Below, piece after piece: positions 46,796 through 58,860 of a stretch of DNA of 64,000 bases. Source of the DNA: Paguma larvata. Its lineage: Eukaryota; Chordata; Mammalia; Carnivora; Viverridae. Location of the stretch: assembly GCA_030068075.1 (NCBI GenBank), contig CM057830.1:28242247-28306246 (forward strand), given 5' to 3'. The notes under the pieces were generated by a model that saw only the letters and a list, made by a program, of their open reading frames with translations, did no database searches and was not told the DNA's origin. The first letter of the stretch is position 1. Each line of letters opens with the position of its first letter. The translations under genes were made by a program, and so were the position numbers.

Positions 46796-49279
46796 CTATC
46801 AATTTTTATTCTAGGCTTTGTATTCAGATGTTACACAATTTGAAGTCTTAATTTCTCTATTATAGAATTTTGCCTATCCCAAGACAAGAGTAATTTAATT
46901 AATAAGGAATGGATTAAATAGTTTTAGACTTGCTTCTTCTGCAGTCTTGAAACTTGGCAGCAATATGTACTCCTGAAACACATGTGGGAAGGGTTTTTAT
47001 CCCACACACACCACTCTACCTTCATTCACCATCTGATCCATGATTATTTCCAGCAACCAGAAGCTGGTTTCAACATATATACCAGTCATGACCTCATATA
47101 CTTTGTATTTGTATGCTGTTATGCTGCCCAGGGGTCAAAACCATGAAACAAGTCAGCAAGAATGTACTAAATGCCTGCTGTATGCCAAAAGATATGAAAG
47201 ACAAATGTGTCAACAGTACTTCCTCTTCAGGAGCTTAAATAAAACCTAGAAGTTAGGTAAATCTGATTCCGAGGCTCTTCTTTCTCTGTGACCCCATCCC
47301 AACTCTCCAAGCATCTGATGAACACAAAGGTGTTGATCGCTCTAAAGACTATGATAGACTCTGTACACAGAGAGAAACAACATTCTTATCTCTCTACCCC
47401 TCATGCAGAGGCATTCAGTCACTGTGGGCACTTGGCAGCCATACTGTGTTGGATTCTTGGCTTGAGAGAGGGGCGCAGATCAATATCTTATCACCTGGAG
47501 CTGAAAACTGAGCAGGCAGAAGATGCAGTAGCCCACAACTCAGTCCTAAATCAAAGGTCTGTCACTTGCTGGAGCATGTTTATACATAATAAAATAACCA
47601 TTTAATTCTGTGCTATCAGTGATAAATGAAATAATGCTCCCGCCTGACCTGGCAAGAGTGTAGGTAGAAACTATTATAATTCATTGACTAGCTTATGGGA
47701 TGTGGAGAGTAACACAATGATTCTGTATATTGGGAACAAACTTAGAGGCACAGTTTTTTCAATTTACCTGATAGATGACGTTTAAAATAAGCCCTTAAAA
47801 AATTAGTGGAACACATGTGTAACATCTTATGTTCATCTAATCTTAGATAGATTTCTTCATCAGGGTAGTAGAAAATGACATCTGATGAATTGTGGGTCCA
47901 GTCTCGAAATAACTTATCTCACTCACCTTCCACCTAGTAATTTAAATGTTTATCAATTAGTTATTATATGCCTTTGATTTTAGTGAGATTGACTCCACAT
48001 ATTCAGATTCAAAAGGACCAATAAAAATTATTTGAGAATTATTTTAGTAACATTTTAGGAGATGTAATGATTATTTGAGACATGATACATGGCTTATAAT
48101 TTGGGGCTTTCAGTTTATAATTGCATCTGGACAGGCACATAAATATCTGACAGTAAAAATAAAACTTGTTAATGCAGTGTCATCAGCAGTGTTTGTGAAA
48201 ATAGCATTAGAGAGCAGCAAAACTAGACAGAGGTGTAAGGTATTTTACACCATCACTTAATATAGAAATGGCCAACTGGATTTTGTTTCATTAACCTTGA
48301 GGAAAGCTAAAAACTTCAGCATTCATCAAATGATACTTTCACTGCAGCTTCATTAAAGCTTTGGGTATCAAAATGTATGATAGTCAAAATTGGGAGTACC
48401 ATTTCTTGGTCATATATTCAGAATTTTCGTAATTGTACTTACTACATGAAACTGTTTATATACCATTAGAGAAATCCACTATCCTACATGCTTCTTTTAG
48501 ACATTACCTACCAGAGTGCGATCATTTTAAAAGACATTATTCAACCCCAAATATTTTAACAATGTGTAACTAGCTTTATTTTTGTGTCCTTAAAAATGTC
48601 CCTTTTTCAAAAGAACTTTCTTTTATGTCCCTTCAATTACAAGCCACACAGCTAGCAAACAATCCAAACCTCAAAAAACAATGATATGGAAAAATGAATT
48701 TATAGCAAATCACCCAAAATCTGCAGAATTGGATCGATGTATAGGGGGATGATAACACTTGACCTCCTTCCAGTTTCCTTTTCATCATGACAAGGGCTTG
48801 TTAATTCTCTGCTAATGTGTGCTGAGCTTGGCAAATATTATCATTCATGTTTTCATCTGGTTTACTGTGTAATGTAAAGTTTCTTTCAAACTGAAACCAA
48901 GACCCTCGTGGCTGTTGCTCTGGAATTAATGTTTCCCATCATGGAAGTGTGAGGTCTGGCTTACTCTTCATGCGTTTGCCAAAATGCGGCTACTTCTCAG
49001 GTTTGTGTAGGGCAAGGTTCATAATTTGGTTCATAGAATCCAAGAGTTAGAAAGACCAAGAAATCATCTGGCTCAATATTTCATCTCAAGCAGATATCCA
49101 TTATATAATAAAAGCTGGAAGAAGATGTATGGGAAAGATATTACTGTTGTTGCTGCTGCTGTGCGAATTTGGTACCTGTAAGAGGTACTGGGTGCTAGGT
49201 ACATCCTTTTCCTACAATTTACTATCTCTATGTTTTTGTTGATTTCTTAGCTTTTCTAATTTAAGTTTGTTCACAGTCT
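46796..49279. other. Repeat-poor island
   Basis: About 2.5 kb with no young repeat and no relic I can name. Sequence around 48770-49020 is of higher complexity than its surroundings. Frames at 47040-47249, 47288-47605 (105 codons) and 48075-48260 have no recognisable domains. A conserved non-coding element is possible but untested. Confidence 0.35.
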
Positions 49280-49390
49280 AAATGTAGTAATTCCTATCTT
49301 TCAGGGTTGTTAAGGATTCACTGAGATAATGAGTATACAGTACCTAGCACATTTATTAGCCACGGTTATTATTCTAGAAGTATTATTTGT
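49280..49390 (-). mobile_element. MIR SINE fragment
   Basis: Antisense MIR phrasing: 'TTTCAGGGTTGTTAAGGATTC', then 'CACTGAGATAATGAG' and 'GTACCTAGCACATTTATTAGC'. Confidence 0.55.
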
Positions 49391-49684
49391 GGTTCATTTA
49401 ATGAATATGGTAATGGTGGTGATGAAGACTGGTGTTGACTGAATACTAAAAGAGCTCAGGAAACTCTTGATCTCTGATATACACTGTTAGCTTGCTGTTA
49501 GCAGGTAAGAAAAGGGTACTTCCATGTAGAAGTACAAGCAGCCTCCATCCAGTACAAATTATTGGGGCTCAGATAGTATTTTCGGTGGCTATTAGAGAAG
49601 TTTCTGGGGGAAAAGTCATTGTATTCTAGTTCAAATTGAAACCCAGTGACAAGATTTGTAACTCAATGTTATGCATCACAACAA
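49391..49684. other. Unassigned non-coding DNA
   Basis: No recognised element. Confidence 0.4.
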
Positions 49685-50225
49685 GAGAAGGGATAAAAAC
49701 CATATGATTACCTAAACAGACACAGAAAAAGCATTTGACAAAGTACAACATCCATGCATGGTAAAAACTCTCAACAGAATAGGGTTAGAAAAAACACCTC
49801 AACACAAAAAAGGCCATATTGAAAACCCCACAACTAACATCATAAACTAAGAGCTTGTCCCCTAAGATCAGGAACAAGATAAGGATGTCCACTCTCACCA
49901 CTTTTATTCATTATAGTACTGGAAGTCCTAGCCACTACGATCAGACGAGTGAAAAAAATAAAAGGTGTCTAAATTGAAGTCACAGGATACAAAATCAATT
50001 TACAGAAATTTGTTGCATTTCTATATACTAAAACTGAATTGGCAGAAAGAGAAATTAGGAAAAGGATTCCACTGACAAGTGTATAAAAAAAGTGTAAAGT
50101 ACCTAGGAATAAACTTAGTAGAAGATGAAAGACCTCTACGCTGAAAACTACAAAATACTGATGAAAGAAATTGATGGCACAAACAAATGGAAATATATTC
50201 TGTGCTCATGGCTTGGGAGACCCAG
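49685..50225 (+). mobile_element. L1 ORF2 fragment
   Basis: Sense L1 starting at almost the same ORF2 position as the element at 41995 ('CAGAAAAAGCATTTGACAAAG'). It stops near 'TTCTGTGCTCATGGCTTGGGA'. A deletion relative to normal L1 removes the FADD region: 'AAAGGTGTCTAAATTGAAGTC' joins distant parts. No coding capacity. Confidence 0.8.
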
Positions 50226-50443
50226 TGAGTCTGTGCTCTGAGGAATTTGTCCCAGTGACCCATGGGGCATGTTTGTCTCTATGTCTAGGTTGATCAAAAT
50301 GGATATGTTAGAATCCTGGCTAAAGAAGGCAAAAGCACTCAAGAAGCTTCTTGCCATTAGATTATTGCAGACAACTAGTTTTCTGCTCAGCACTATGATG
50401 AAGGAGAAAAGGACCTAGATGATTCTTCAAAGACTGGGCTGGA

Positions 50444-50559
50444 ATTAAATCATCACAATGTACACTTTAACTACCTTATAATTTCATTTGTCAATTATGT
50501 CTCAGTAAAGCTGAAAAAATATATCTTGTTGGAAATGCTACCAAAAAGAGAAATAAATA
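50444..50559 (+). mobile_element. Short retro-insert, L1 3'-end-like
   Basis: 116 bp flanked by a perfect 15-bp TSD AAAGACTGGGCTGGA (50429-50443 and 50560-50574). The insert resembles an L1M 3' terminus (a 'GTACACTTTAACTACC' start, 'TCAATTATGTCTCAGTAAAGC', then an A run). It continues with about 40 bp of other sequence and an AAATAAATA end, so it may include 3'-transduced DNA. Confidence 0.75.
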
Positions 50560-50574
50560 AAAGACTGGGCTGGA

Positions 50575-52029
50575 GCTTAGGCTTCACGATAAACCAGCTG
50601 TCATAGCTTGATCAGTATTCTTATCATCCCTGAGCTTTAGTGTCTCATCTGCCAGGAGATATTCCCAACCTCCCTATTTAAATTAAATGACAAAGACGGG
50701 CTTAGAATCCACAAAACTCCAAACAAAGACAAAGTAGGGCTAACATTTATGCTAGTGTTACTATGTAATGAGAGAGGTAAACCAGGAAACAAAGGAGGGT
50801 GAAAGGATATGAGGGGAATCAGAATAAATGGGTGATGGAGCAAAGGCAATGCCTCACACAAACAAACACATGCACACAATTTCATGGGAGTTGCATGGTA
50901 CTTAATGTAAAATGATTCCCTACTCTCTGATTCTCCTGAGTGGACTCATTTAGCTTATACCCATAGACTTGGAGCATGACCCAGGTCCTGAATATAGACT
51001 TGTACTCATCATTGTTCTTTAAGATGCACCAGGAAGTGGCTTAGCGACCCCACAGGAAGTTATATCATCACAGCTCTGTTATATAACTGATGTTCATAAT
51101 GTAAACACAAAGCAAGACAAATGCAGTGACAACTGAATAGTGCATACTCAGCCACTAGATGGAACCAGAGGGAAAGTTAGGGGCAACAACACTCCCCTAA
51201 AGGCTGCCTACTCCATGGGGCCATTAGCTACTTGCCATGATATCTGACCCAGGTTAACTAAATACTCTTTGGACATGGAAATTCAATCAGCTGTAATCTA
51301 CCTAATTATTTTTAGTGCATGTTTCTCTATTTTCTCCATAATGATTCTGAAAGTTATGTTTCATGAGTTTTCTTGGAATCAAGAAATATTGCCAAATAGC
51401 ATTCAGTTAGAATACCAAAATACTAATGCTCTCCCAGAAGGACATGAAGTTATTTGAGTCTTACTTGTTTTCAGTGAACCCACAATGTCTCCTTGTGGTC
51501 ACCGTATTCATTCCATACAAGATTTGGCCAGTTTCAAAATCTCTTATTTTAAGCTGTTTCCAGGAATTTTCCCATTTCAAGAAAATTATAATAATGGATT
51601 TTTTCATTAAAATTATAGAGATTATTATTTTTGTTGTCACTATAGTTGAAGCTTCTGTTGACTTCTTTTTCTGTAATACCAAGTTTGCAGGAAATATACA
51701 AGGAATTGCCATAATATTTTTTTTTAAGTGAAGAAAAATTTCACTGTGCTCATGGGGCAAAATTAGGAGTTTAAATTTTCAGACTATATTTGGCATTAAC
51801 TCCTATTTCAGCAAAGGTTCATAAATATGAGCAAATGTATTATTTTTTCAGGTTAAACAATTTTTAATTTTATGCAGGCTATGCTTACTTCCTTTTATTA
51901 GATAAAGGTACAATAGAGTTCATTATATTCCTATTTTTCTCAAAGCTACTAAGAAACTCTGTATTAGGATCGTTGCCCAGCTATAGCAATTCATTCTGTT
52001 CAAGTGCCTGGTGACTTTTTTTATTAGCT
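50575..52029. other. Unassigned non-coding DNA
   Basis: 1.45 kb. Overlapping opposite-strand frames at 51426-51760 (about 100 codons each) are AT-rich and without signature. Confidence 0.4.
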
Positions 52030-53560
52030 ATTTTTTTTAATTTTTAAATTTTTTCCAAGGTAGTTAACATATAGTAATGATTTAAGGAGTAGAATTTATT
52101 GATTCATCATTTAGAAATTACACCCAGTGCTCATCCCAACAAGTGCTCTCCTTAATGCCCATCACACATTTAGCCCATCCCCCCACCCAACACCCCTCCA
52201 GCAACTCTCAGTTTGTTTTCTGTATTTAAGAGTCTCTTTTGGTTTGCCTCCCTCTCTCTTTTATCTTATTTTTCCTTTCCTTCTCCTATGTTCATCTGTT
52301 GTGTTTCTCAAATTCACATATGAATGACATCATGGGATATTTATCTTTCTCTGACTGACTTATTTCACTTGTCATAATCCACTCTAGTTCCATCCACATT
52401 GTTGCAAATGGCAAGATTTCATTCTTCTTGATCACTAAGTAATATTCCACACACACACCACACACACACCATATCTTCTTTATCCATTCATCAGTCAATG
52501 GACATTTGGGCTCCTTCCGTAATTTGACTATTGTTGATAGTGCTGCTATAAACATTGGGGTGCATTTGCCCCTCGATTAGCATTTCTGTATCATTTGAAA
52601 AAAATATCTATTGGTGTAATTTCTGGATCTTAGGGCAGTTCTATTTTTAAGTTTTGCTGCACCAGTCTGCATTCCTACCAGCAGTGCACAAGGTTTCTCT
52701 GCATCCTCACCAACACCTGTTGTTTCCTGAGTTGTTCATTTTAGTCATTCTGACAGGTGTGAGGTAGCATCTCATTGTGGTTTTGATTTGTATTTCCCTG
52801 ATGATAAATGATATTGAGCATCTTTTCATGTGTATATTAGCCATCCGGATGTCTTCTTTGTAAAAGTGTCTGTTCCTGTCTTTTGCCCATTTTTCACTGG
52901 ATTACCTGTTTTTTGAGCATTGAGTTTGGTAAGTTCTTTATAGATTTTAGATAGTAACTGTTTATCCAATATGTCATTTGCAAATATCTTCTCCCATTCC
53001 ATTGGTTACCTTTTAGTTTTATTAAAAGTTTCCTTTGCTGTGCAGAAGTCTTTATCTTGATGAGGGTCCCAATAGATAATTTTTACTTTTGTTTCCCTTG
53101 CCTCCAGAGACATGTCTAGTAAGAAGTTGCTACAGCCAAGGTCAAAGAGGTTGTTGCCTGTTTTCTCTCTAGGGTTTTGATGGTTTCCTATCTTGCTTTT
53201 AGGTCTTTCATCCATTTTGCATTTATTTTTGTGTATCGTGTAAGAGAGTGGTCCAGGTTCATTCTTCTGTGTGTCGCTGTCCAGTTTTCCCAACGACATT
53301 TGCTGAAGAGACTGTCTTTTCTCCATTGGATATTCTTTCTTGCTTTGTCAAAGATTAGTTGGCTATATGTTTGTGGGTTCATTTGGGGTTCTCTATTCTG
53401 TTCCATTGATCTTTGTGTCTGTTTTTGTGCCAGTACCATACTGTCTTGATGATTACAGCTTTGTAATACAGTGTGAAATCCAGAATTATGATGCCTCCAG
53501 CATCGGTTTTCTTAATATTACTTTGACTATTTGGTGTATTTTCTGGTTCCACATTCCCCA
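52030..53560 (-). mobile_element. 5'-truncated L1 LINE
   Basis: Antisense carnivore L1. The 3' UTR starts near 52040 ('CACCCAGTGCTCATCCCAAC' at 52121), then the ORF2 C-terminal region to about 53560. Open pieces at 52292-52555 (CPLTDEWIKK, EMLPFAT-like block) and 53006-53439 show ORF2 content in broken frames. A (CA)n expansion lies at 52446-52473. Confidence 0.88.
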
Positions 53561-54959
53561 TCTCCTACTTTCATATAGTACAATTAAAACAATCTATTAT
53601 TTTATTTAGGCTTAGAATATAGAAGTGTTTTGCTGGCTCTAGAAATTGTGAATGAACATAGCATTGTGAACAATTTCATAATGAGCTTTTTGAATGATCA
53701 TCACTCTTGTACCTCATGTAGACTCAGTCACAGGTCCCTTTGGGTCTGTAATGGTAGGAAAGTACTCTGGGACTATAATAGTAGGTAGAGGTGAATGAAC
53801 AGTAAATGTTTAGTATGTTTGCTGGAAATAATGTCCAAAGGATCATGGCATACCCCAGCAGTGTTGAGCCTGATACATTTCTTGGATATAACCAGAGTCT
53901 ATTGGAAGAGGTCACATTTGTGGTATGAAAGGTATAAGTTGTCTAAGGAAGTCCTTTTGTTTGAACTAGGAACAGCAGCTCAGAACATAAAAGATGGAAG
54001 TCCAGATTCTGGGAGTGAAAGATGACAAGAGTTTGGGAGTTGTGCAGAAGTCAAGGCCCAAGTAACCATTTCTTATGTTGCATAAATTGGAATGTTCTCT
54101 GTTTACTAACTAAGGAAGAAGACCTTGCAGGAAAATGAGCATAAACATAAGGGATTAGGTGATAGGTCACAGTGTATAGGGTATAAAGGTGGCAAATCAT
54201 ACTAATATTCAATGTTTAGACTATGAAGTGAACTCCTCGTCTCCTTATCCCCATCCTGGCATATCTCCTCTCCACGTCCTTGAACCTATGCCCTTGGACA
54301 CAGTAGCCTACACACACATGTTGACCCTGGCCATGTTACCTATGTGTACTTACTGGCCTAACCCCCACCACAACTATCCACACATACACATAGTTTTCCC
54401 CAAATGGCTACAGATAAACCAGCCATATATAGGCCATTACACAAACTATATGCACATAGAATTTTTACCTATAATCATGTGACACAGGTTAGGGTTAGTG
54501 TAAACACATGCACGTTTACAGTTTCCACATACATCTACAACATACATGAATCATTTTGGCTTATGGAAGAAAATTATTGACACTGTTGTGCATGGGGTTC
54601 CTATATACTGACAGTCTTGTTTGGCTTTAGCTCAACCATGTAAAACACACCTCCCCAAGAAAAACAATTTGCACTACCTATGGTTGGGTGAGCACTTGTG
54701 AAACATGATGCTTTGAAATAAATGCTGACATTCCCTACATGTGAATAATCCCTATAACCTTGGAGAAGTTTGGATTTATATTCTCTTATTATCCATTCTG
54801 TTTTCTAGAAACACACTAGTTAAATAATCATGTAACAAGCACCAAATTCAAGCAAAGTGAAAAAATTTTGTCAGCTTAGAAATAGATTTATTTTGTGATA
54901 TTTTTAGGAAAATAGCTCATTCAACTGGGAATAGTAATGCCATCAGCGAAAATACAGTG
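53561..54959. other. Unassigned non-coding DNA
   Basis: 1.4 kb. The 97-codon frame at 54189-54482 is CA-rich and not recognisable. A two-unit TTAGGG-like stretch at 54487-54498 is too short to mean anything. Confidence 0.4.
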
Positions 54960-56581
54960 TTTGGGGAGTTCCATTTTCAATTTTGGCAGAGTAACTTACA
55001 TGAGAACAACCCTTTCACTGAGAGAAGCTATAAAAGCTGGATGAAATACAAAGAACAGCTGTTTAAAGCCATCAGAAGGCAATAAAAGAAGTCAGGACTT
55101 GTGAAGCCAAGGTCCTGAGAATAACAAAATACATTGAGATGGATCTGACCTATACTGTTTCTCCCCACTTAGAATCATATTTTTATGAATAAACAAAATT
55201 TTCTGGGATTCTGATTAATATTGAATGACACCACTAATTAACTTGACCTGAAAGACACAGAATACTGGACCCTAAAACTACAAGATATACTATTTTCAAG
55301 TATACTTGGAAAGTTACCAGTATTAACTATATTATGGACCATGAAACAAGATTGAATAAATTTCAAAGGAGATTATAGTCTCTGCAGAAAGAATTAAATC
55401 AGAAATCTGTAGCAAAAAGATAAATAGAAAAAAACTTACTTGATATTTATTATTAATCTATATAGTAATAAATAAACCAATGACCAAATAAGTAACTACA
55501 ATGAAAATCAGAAAATGCTTGGAAATGAATGATAACATATTTGGCATATCGATATGCAGATGCAATAAAGCCACACATTGATAAAAACTTGCAGATGCGT
55601 GTGCATATACTTAAAGAAGGCTAAAGAGGAACACAGTATATAGCTATCTCAAGCAGCTAAAATAACAACAAATTAAATCCCAAGAAAGTGGGAGAAAAAA
55701 GTAATAGTGATGCATGTTAAATTCCAACAAATAGAAAACATACAATAAATCAACAAAATCAAAAGTTGTATCTTTAAAAACATAATAAAATTGTTAAGCC
55801 TCTGGATCAAGTAAAAAAGGCAAAAACAATAATGTTACTAGAGATTCTATACATGTTGAAAAATTAATGTTTAACAAAACTGAGTAAGAGTAAATGGAAA
55901 ATCGTAATTGTTCATATCAAATAAAGAATTTGAGTCTGTAATTTAAAATCTACTCTCATAGCAAACTCCAAGTCTGGTAAATCCTACCAAATACTTAAGG
56001 GACAAATAAAAGACACCAATATAAACTCTTCCATAAAATAAGGATGATTTCCAAAGTTCTACAATACTAATATGATAAGAGTACTACAAAATGATAACTC
56101 CTGCCCAAATTTATTAATGAATATAGATGTATAAGAAATAAACAGTATATCAGCAAATCAAATCCAAAGATAAATGAAGGGTCAGAACCAAGTGTATCAG
56201 GAATGCAAGTGTCAATTAACATTCAAAATTCACTTAATGTAATTCACCAAGTTTGGAGATTAAAGAAGAAACATATGATCAAGCCAAGAGATGAAAAGGC
56301 ATAATTTGATATATTCAAACACCAATTAAATATGTTTTAAAAAGTAAAAGAAAAACTCTTAGAAAACAAGGTATAGAAAGAGACAAGAATACTCAAACTA
56401 AGAAAGAACAACTGTAAACACAAATCATGGAAACATCATATTTAGTGTGATGATATTTTAAAACTTTTATTCTATCAGGAAAAAAGGCTACTTGTAATTG
56501 CTACTTTTATTTAATATTACACTGGAGGTCCTAGACAGTGCAAGGAGGTGAGAAAAATATATTAAAAATAAATGGACTGAG

Positions 56582-56795
56582 GGGCACCTGGGTGGCTCAG
56601 TCGGTTAAGCGTCCGACTTCAGCTCAGGTCATGATCTCACAGTTCGTGGGTTCGAGTCCCACATCAGGCTCTATGCTGACAGCTAGCTTAGAACCTGGAG
56701 CCTGTCTTTGGATTTTGTGTCTCTCTGTGTCCCTCCCCTGCTCATGATGTTTCTCTCTCTCTCTCTCAGAATAAAAAAAAAAAAATTCTAAAAAA
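56582..56795 (+). mobile_element. SINEC, well preserved
   Basis: Plus-strand SINE with GGGCACCTGGGTGGCTCAG head, intact pol III boxes and an A-rich tail. Imperfect 16-bp TSD AAATAAATGGACTGAG / AAATACATGGACCGAG (56566-56581 and 56796-56811), two mismatches. Confidence 0.96.
56593..56659 (+). promoter_or_regulatory. Internal pol III A and B boxes of SINE
   Basis: A box TGGCTCAGTCGG (56593-56604) and B box GGTTCGAGTCC (56649-56659) fit the tRNA promoter consensus at normal spacing. This is the best kept tRNA-like promoter in the window; whether it is active is unknown. Confidence 0.7.
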
Positions 56796-57177
56796 AAATA
56801 CATGGACCGAGATGAAACAAATGAAATTATAATTACTTATACATAGAGCAAGGTTGTATACACAGAAAATGTAAGAAATTTATTAACAAACTATTAGGAT
56901 TAATAAAAAAAAAAGTCACTGGATGCAACGCAATATGCAATAATCACTTGATTTCTATTTAGTAGTGACAAATAGTAAATTAAAATTTAAAAGTATTCAT
57001 AATAGTTTTAAAATATATCAACTACCTAGTAATATTCTAATTAAAAATATGTAAAATGTCTACTTTAACAACTACACAGTATTCCTAAAGAAATTAAAAG
57101 ACTCAAGAATGTAAAGATGTCAAAGGAAATTGAACCCAAATCCCAGCAAGCATTGGTGTATGTGTGTGGTGGGGGTG

Positions 57178-57715
57178 TCTTAGTTCATTTGGGCTGCTCT
57201 AACAGAATACCATAAACTGGTGACTTATGAATAACAGATGAGGCTGGCAAACACAAGATCACTGCCAGCAAATTCAGTGTCTGATGAGAGCCCCCTTCCT
57301 GGTCCATAGACTGTCACCTCCTTGCTGTGTCCTCCTAAGGTAGAAGGGAAGAGGGAGCTCTCTGTGTTCTCTTTTATAAAAGAACTGATCACTTCTTTTT
57401 TTTTTTTTCAAAAAATTTTTTTTAACGTTTATTTCTTTTTGAGAGACATAGAGACAGAGTGAGCAGGGGAAGGGCACAGAGAGAGAAGGAGACACAGAAT
57501 CCGAAGCAGGCTCCAGGCCCCGAGCCGTCAGCACACTGCCCGACGCGGGGCTCGAACTCACAGACCGCGAGATCACTACCTGAGCCGAAGTCGGCCACTT
57601 ACCGACTGAGCCACCCAGGCGCCCCGGAACTGGTCACTTCTTAAAGGTCCTACCTCCTACTACCAACACATTAGGAATTGTGCTTTGATATATGAATTTG
57701 AGGTGGGAGGAACAA
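57178..57715 (-). mobile_element. MaLR-type (MST-like) LTR, split by a SINE
   Basis: Antisense LTR: 'TTCATTTGGGCTGCTCTAACA', 'AATACCATAAACTGGTGAC', 'TGAGAGCCCCCTTCCTGGTCC' and 'CTCTCTGTGTTCTCTTTTAT', then after the SINE 'GGTCCTACCTCCTACTACCA'. This is the order of the ERVL-MaLR MST/THE1 LTR group. It inserted into the old L1. Segments are about 57178-57397 and 57627-57715. Confidence 0.75.
57398..57626 (-). mobile_element. SINEC inside the LTR
   Basis: Minus-strand SINE with long T run at its tail side and near-consensus head complement CCACCCAGGCGCCCC. 16-bp TSD GAACTG(A/G)TCACTTCTT at 57382-57397 and 57627-57642, one mismatch. Confidence 0.96.
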
Positions 57716-57829
57716 AAGCATTGATTCCACAGCAGGGGGACAGTGACAAGCTAATTCTAAAATTTATATGGAAATGCAAAGGATCAATAATAGGTCAAAA
57801 TAGGCAGAGGATCTGAAGAGACATTTTTC

Positions 57830-58287
57830 CAAAAAAGACATACAGGTGGCCAATGGATAAATGAAAAGATGCTCATCATCACTCATCAAGGAAATGCAAA
57901 TCAAAATCACAATGAGAAATCACCTGATGTCTATCAGAATGGCTAAAATAAAGACAAGAAGTAACAAGTGTTAGTGAGGATGTGGAGAAAGAAGAACTCT
58001 CATGCACTCTTGGTGTGAATGTAAATTGATACATCCACTGTGGAAAAGAGTATGGAGGTCCCTCAAAAAACTAAAAACAGAAATAGCATATCCAATAATT
58101 CTATTATTTACCCAAAGAAAATAAAAACACTAATTCAGAAAGCTATATGCACCCCTACGGCAGCACTATTTACAATAGCCAAGATATGGAAGCAACCCAG
58201 GTGTCCATCCATACATGGATAAAGATGGATAGAGATGTTGTGTGTGTAGTGTGTTGTGTGTGTAGTGTGTAGTGTGTATACACATAT

Positions 58288-58321
<34 letters not shown>

Positions 58322-58340
58322 GTGTGTGTGTGTATATATA

Positions 58341-58372
<32 letters not shown>

Positions 58373-58860
58373 ATGGAGTATTACACAGTCATAAAAAAGA
58401 TGAGATTTTTTTTTTTTTACCTTTTCCAAAAACATGGATGGACCTAGAGAATATTATATTAAGTAAAATAAGTCACTTAGAAGGATAAATATCATATGGT
58501 TTTACTCATATGTGGAATCTAAAATACAAAAATGAATAAACAAACAGAATCAAATCTATAAATACAGAGAACAAACCAGTGGTTGCCAGAGGGAAGGGAG
58601 GAGATGGATGGGCAAAATGGATGAAAGAAACTGAGATACATAGGCTTCCAGTTATAGAATACTAAATCGTGGAATAAAAAGGGGCAGAATAAGGAATTAG
58701 TCAGTGATATTGTAATAGTGTTGTGTGGTAACAGATGGTACCTACACTTGTGAGCATAACATAAGTTAGAGAGGTTGAATCACTATGTCATACACCTGAA
58801 ACTAATGTAACGTATGTCCACTATACTCAAAAAATTTTAATAAATAAAATAAATACTAGA
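57830..58860 (+). mobile_element. Younger L1 3' end nested in the old L1
   Basis: Sense L1 from the ORF2 C-terminal region ('CATTTTTCCAAAAAAGACATA' near 57821) through 'GGTGTCCATCCATACATGG' to the 3' UTR, ending in AAAATAAATAAAATAAATA-like sequence near 58855. A large microsatellite occupies 58234-58372. The ORF2 segment 58040-58222 retains the [12 protein letters not shown] block. Confidence 0.75.
58234..58372. repeat. Compound (GT)n/(TA)n microsatellite
   Basis: About 140 bp of alternating GTGTGT, TATATA and TGTAGTG units inside the L1, at the position where the consensus has a short GTGGTATATATA-type stretch. Frames across it (YIYVCVCI-type) are artefacts. Confidence 0.95.

Noticed and set aside
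50281..50440. Possible processed pseudogene ('VDQNGYVRILAKEGKSTQEA' in one frame)
   Set aside because: The frame is soon broken and no parent protein could be named; insufficient support.
54487..54498. Telomere-like GGTTAGGGTTAG
   Set aside because: Only two units; expected by chance.
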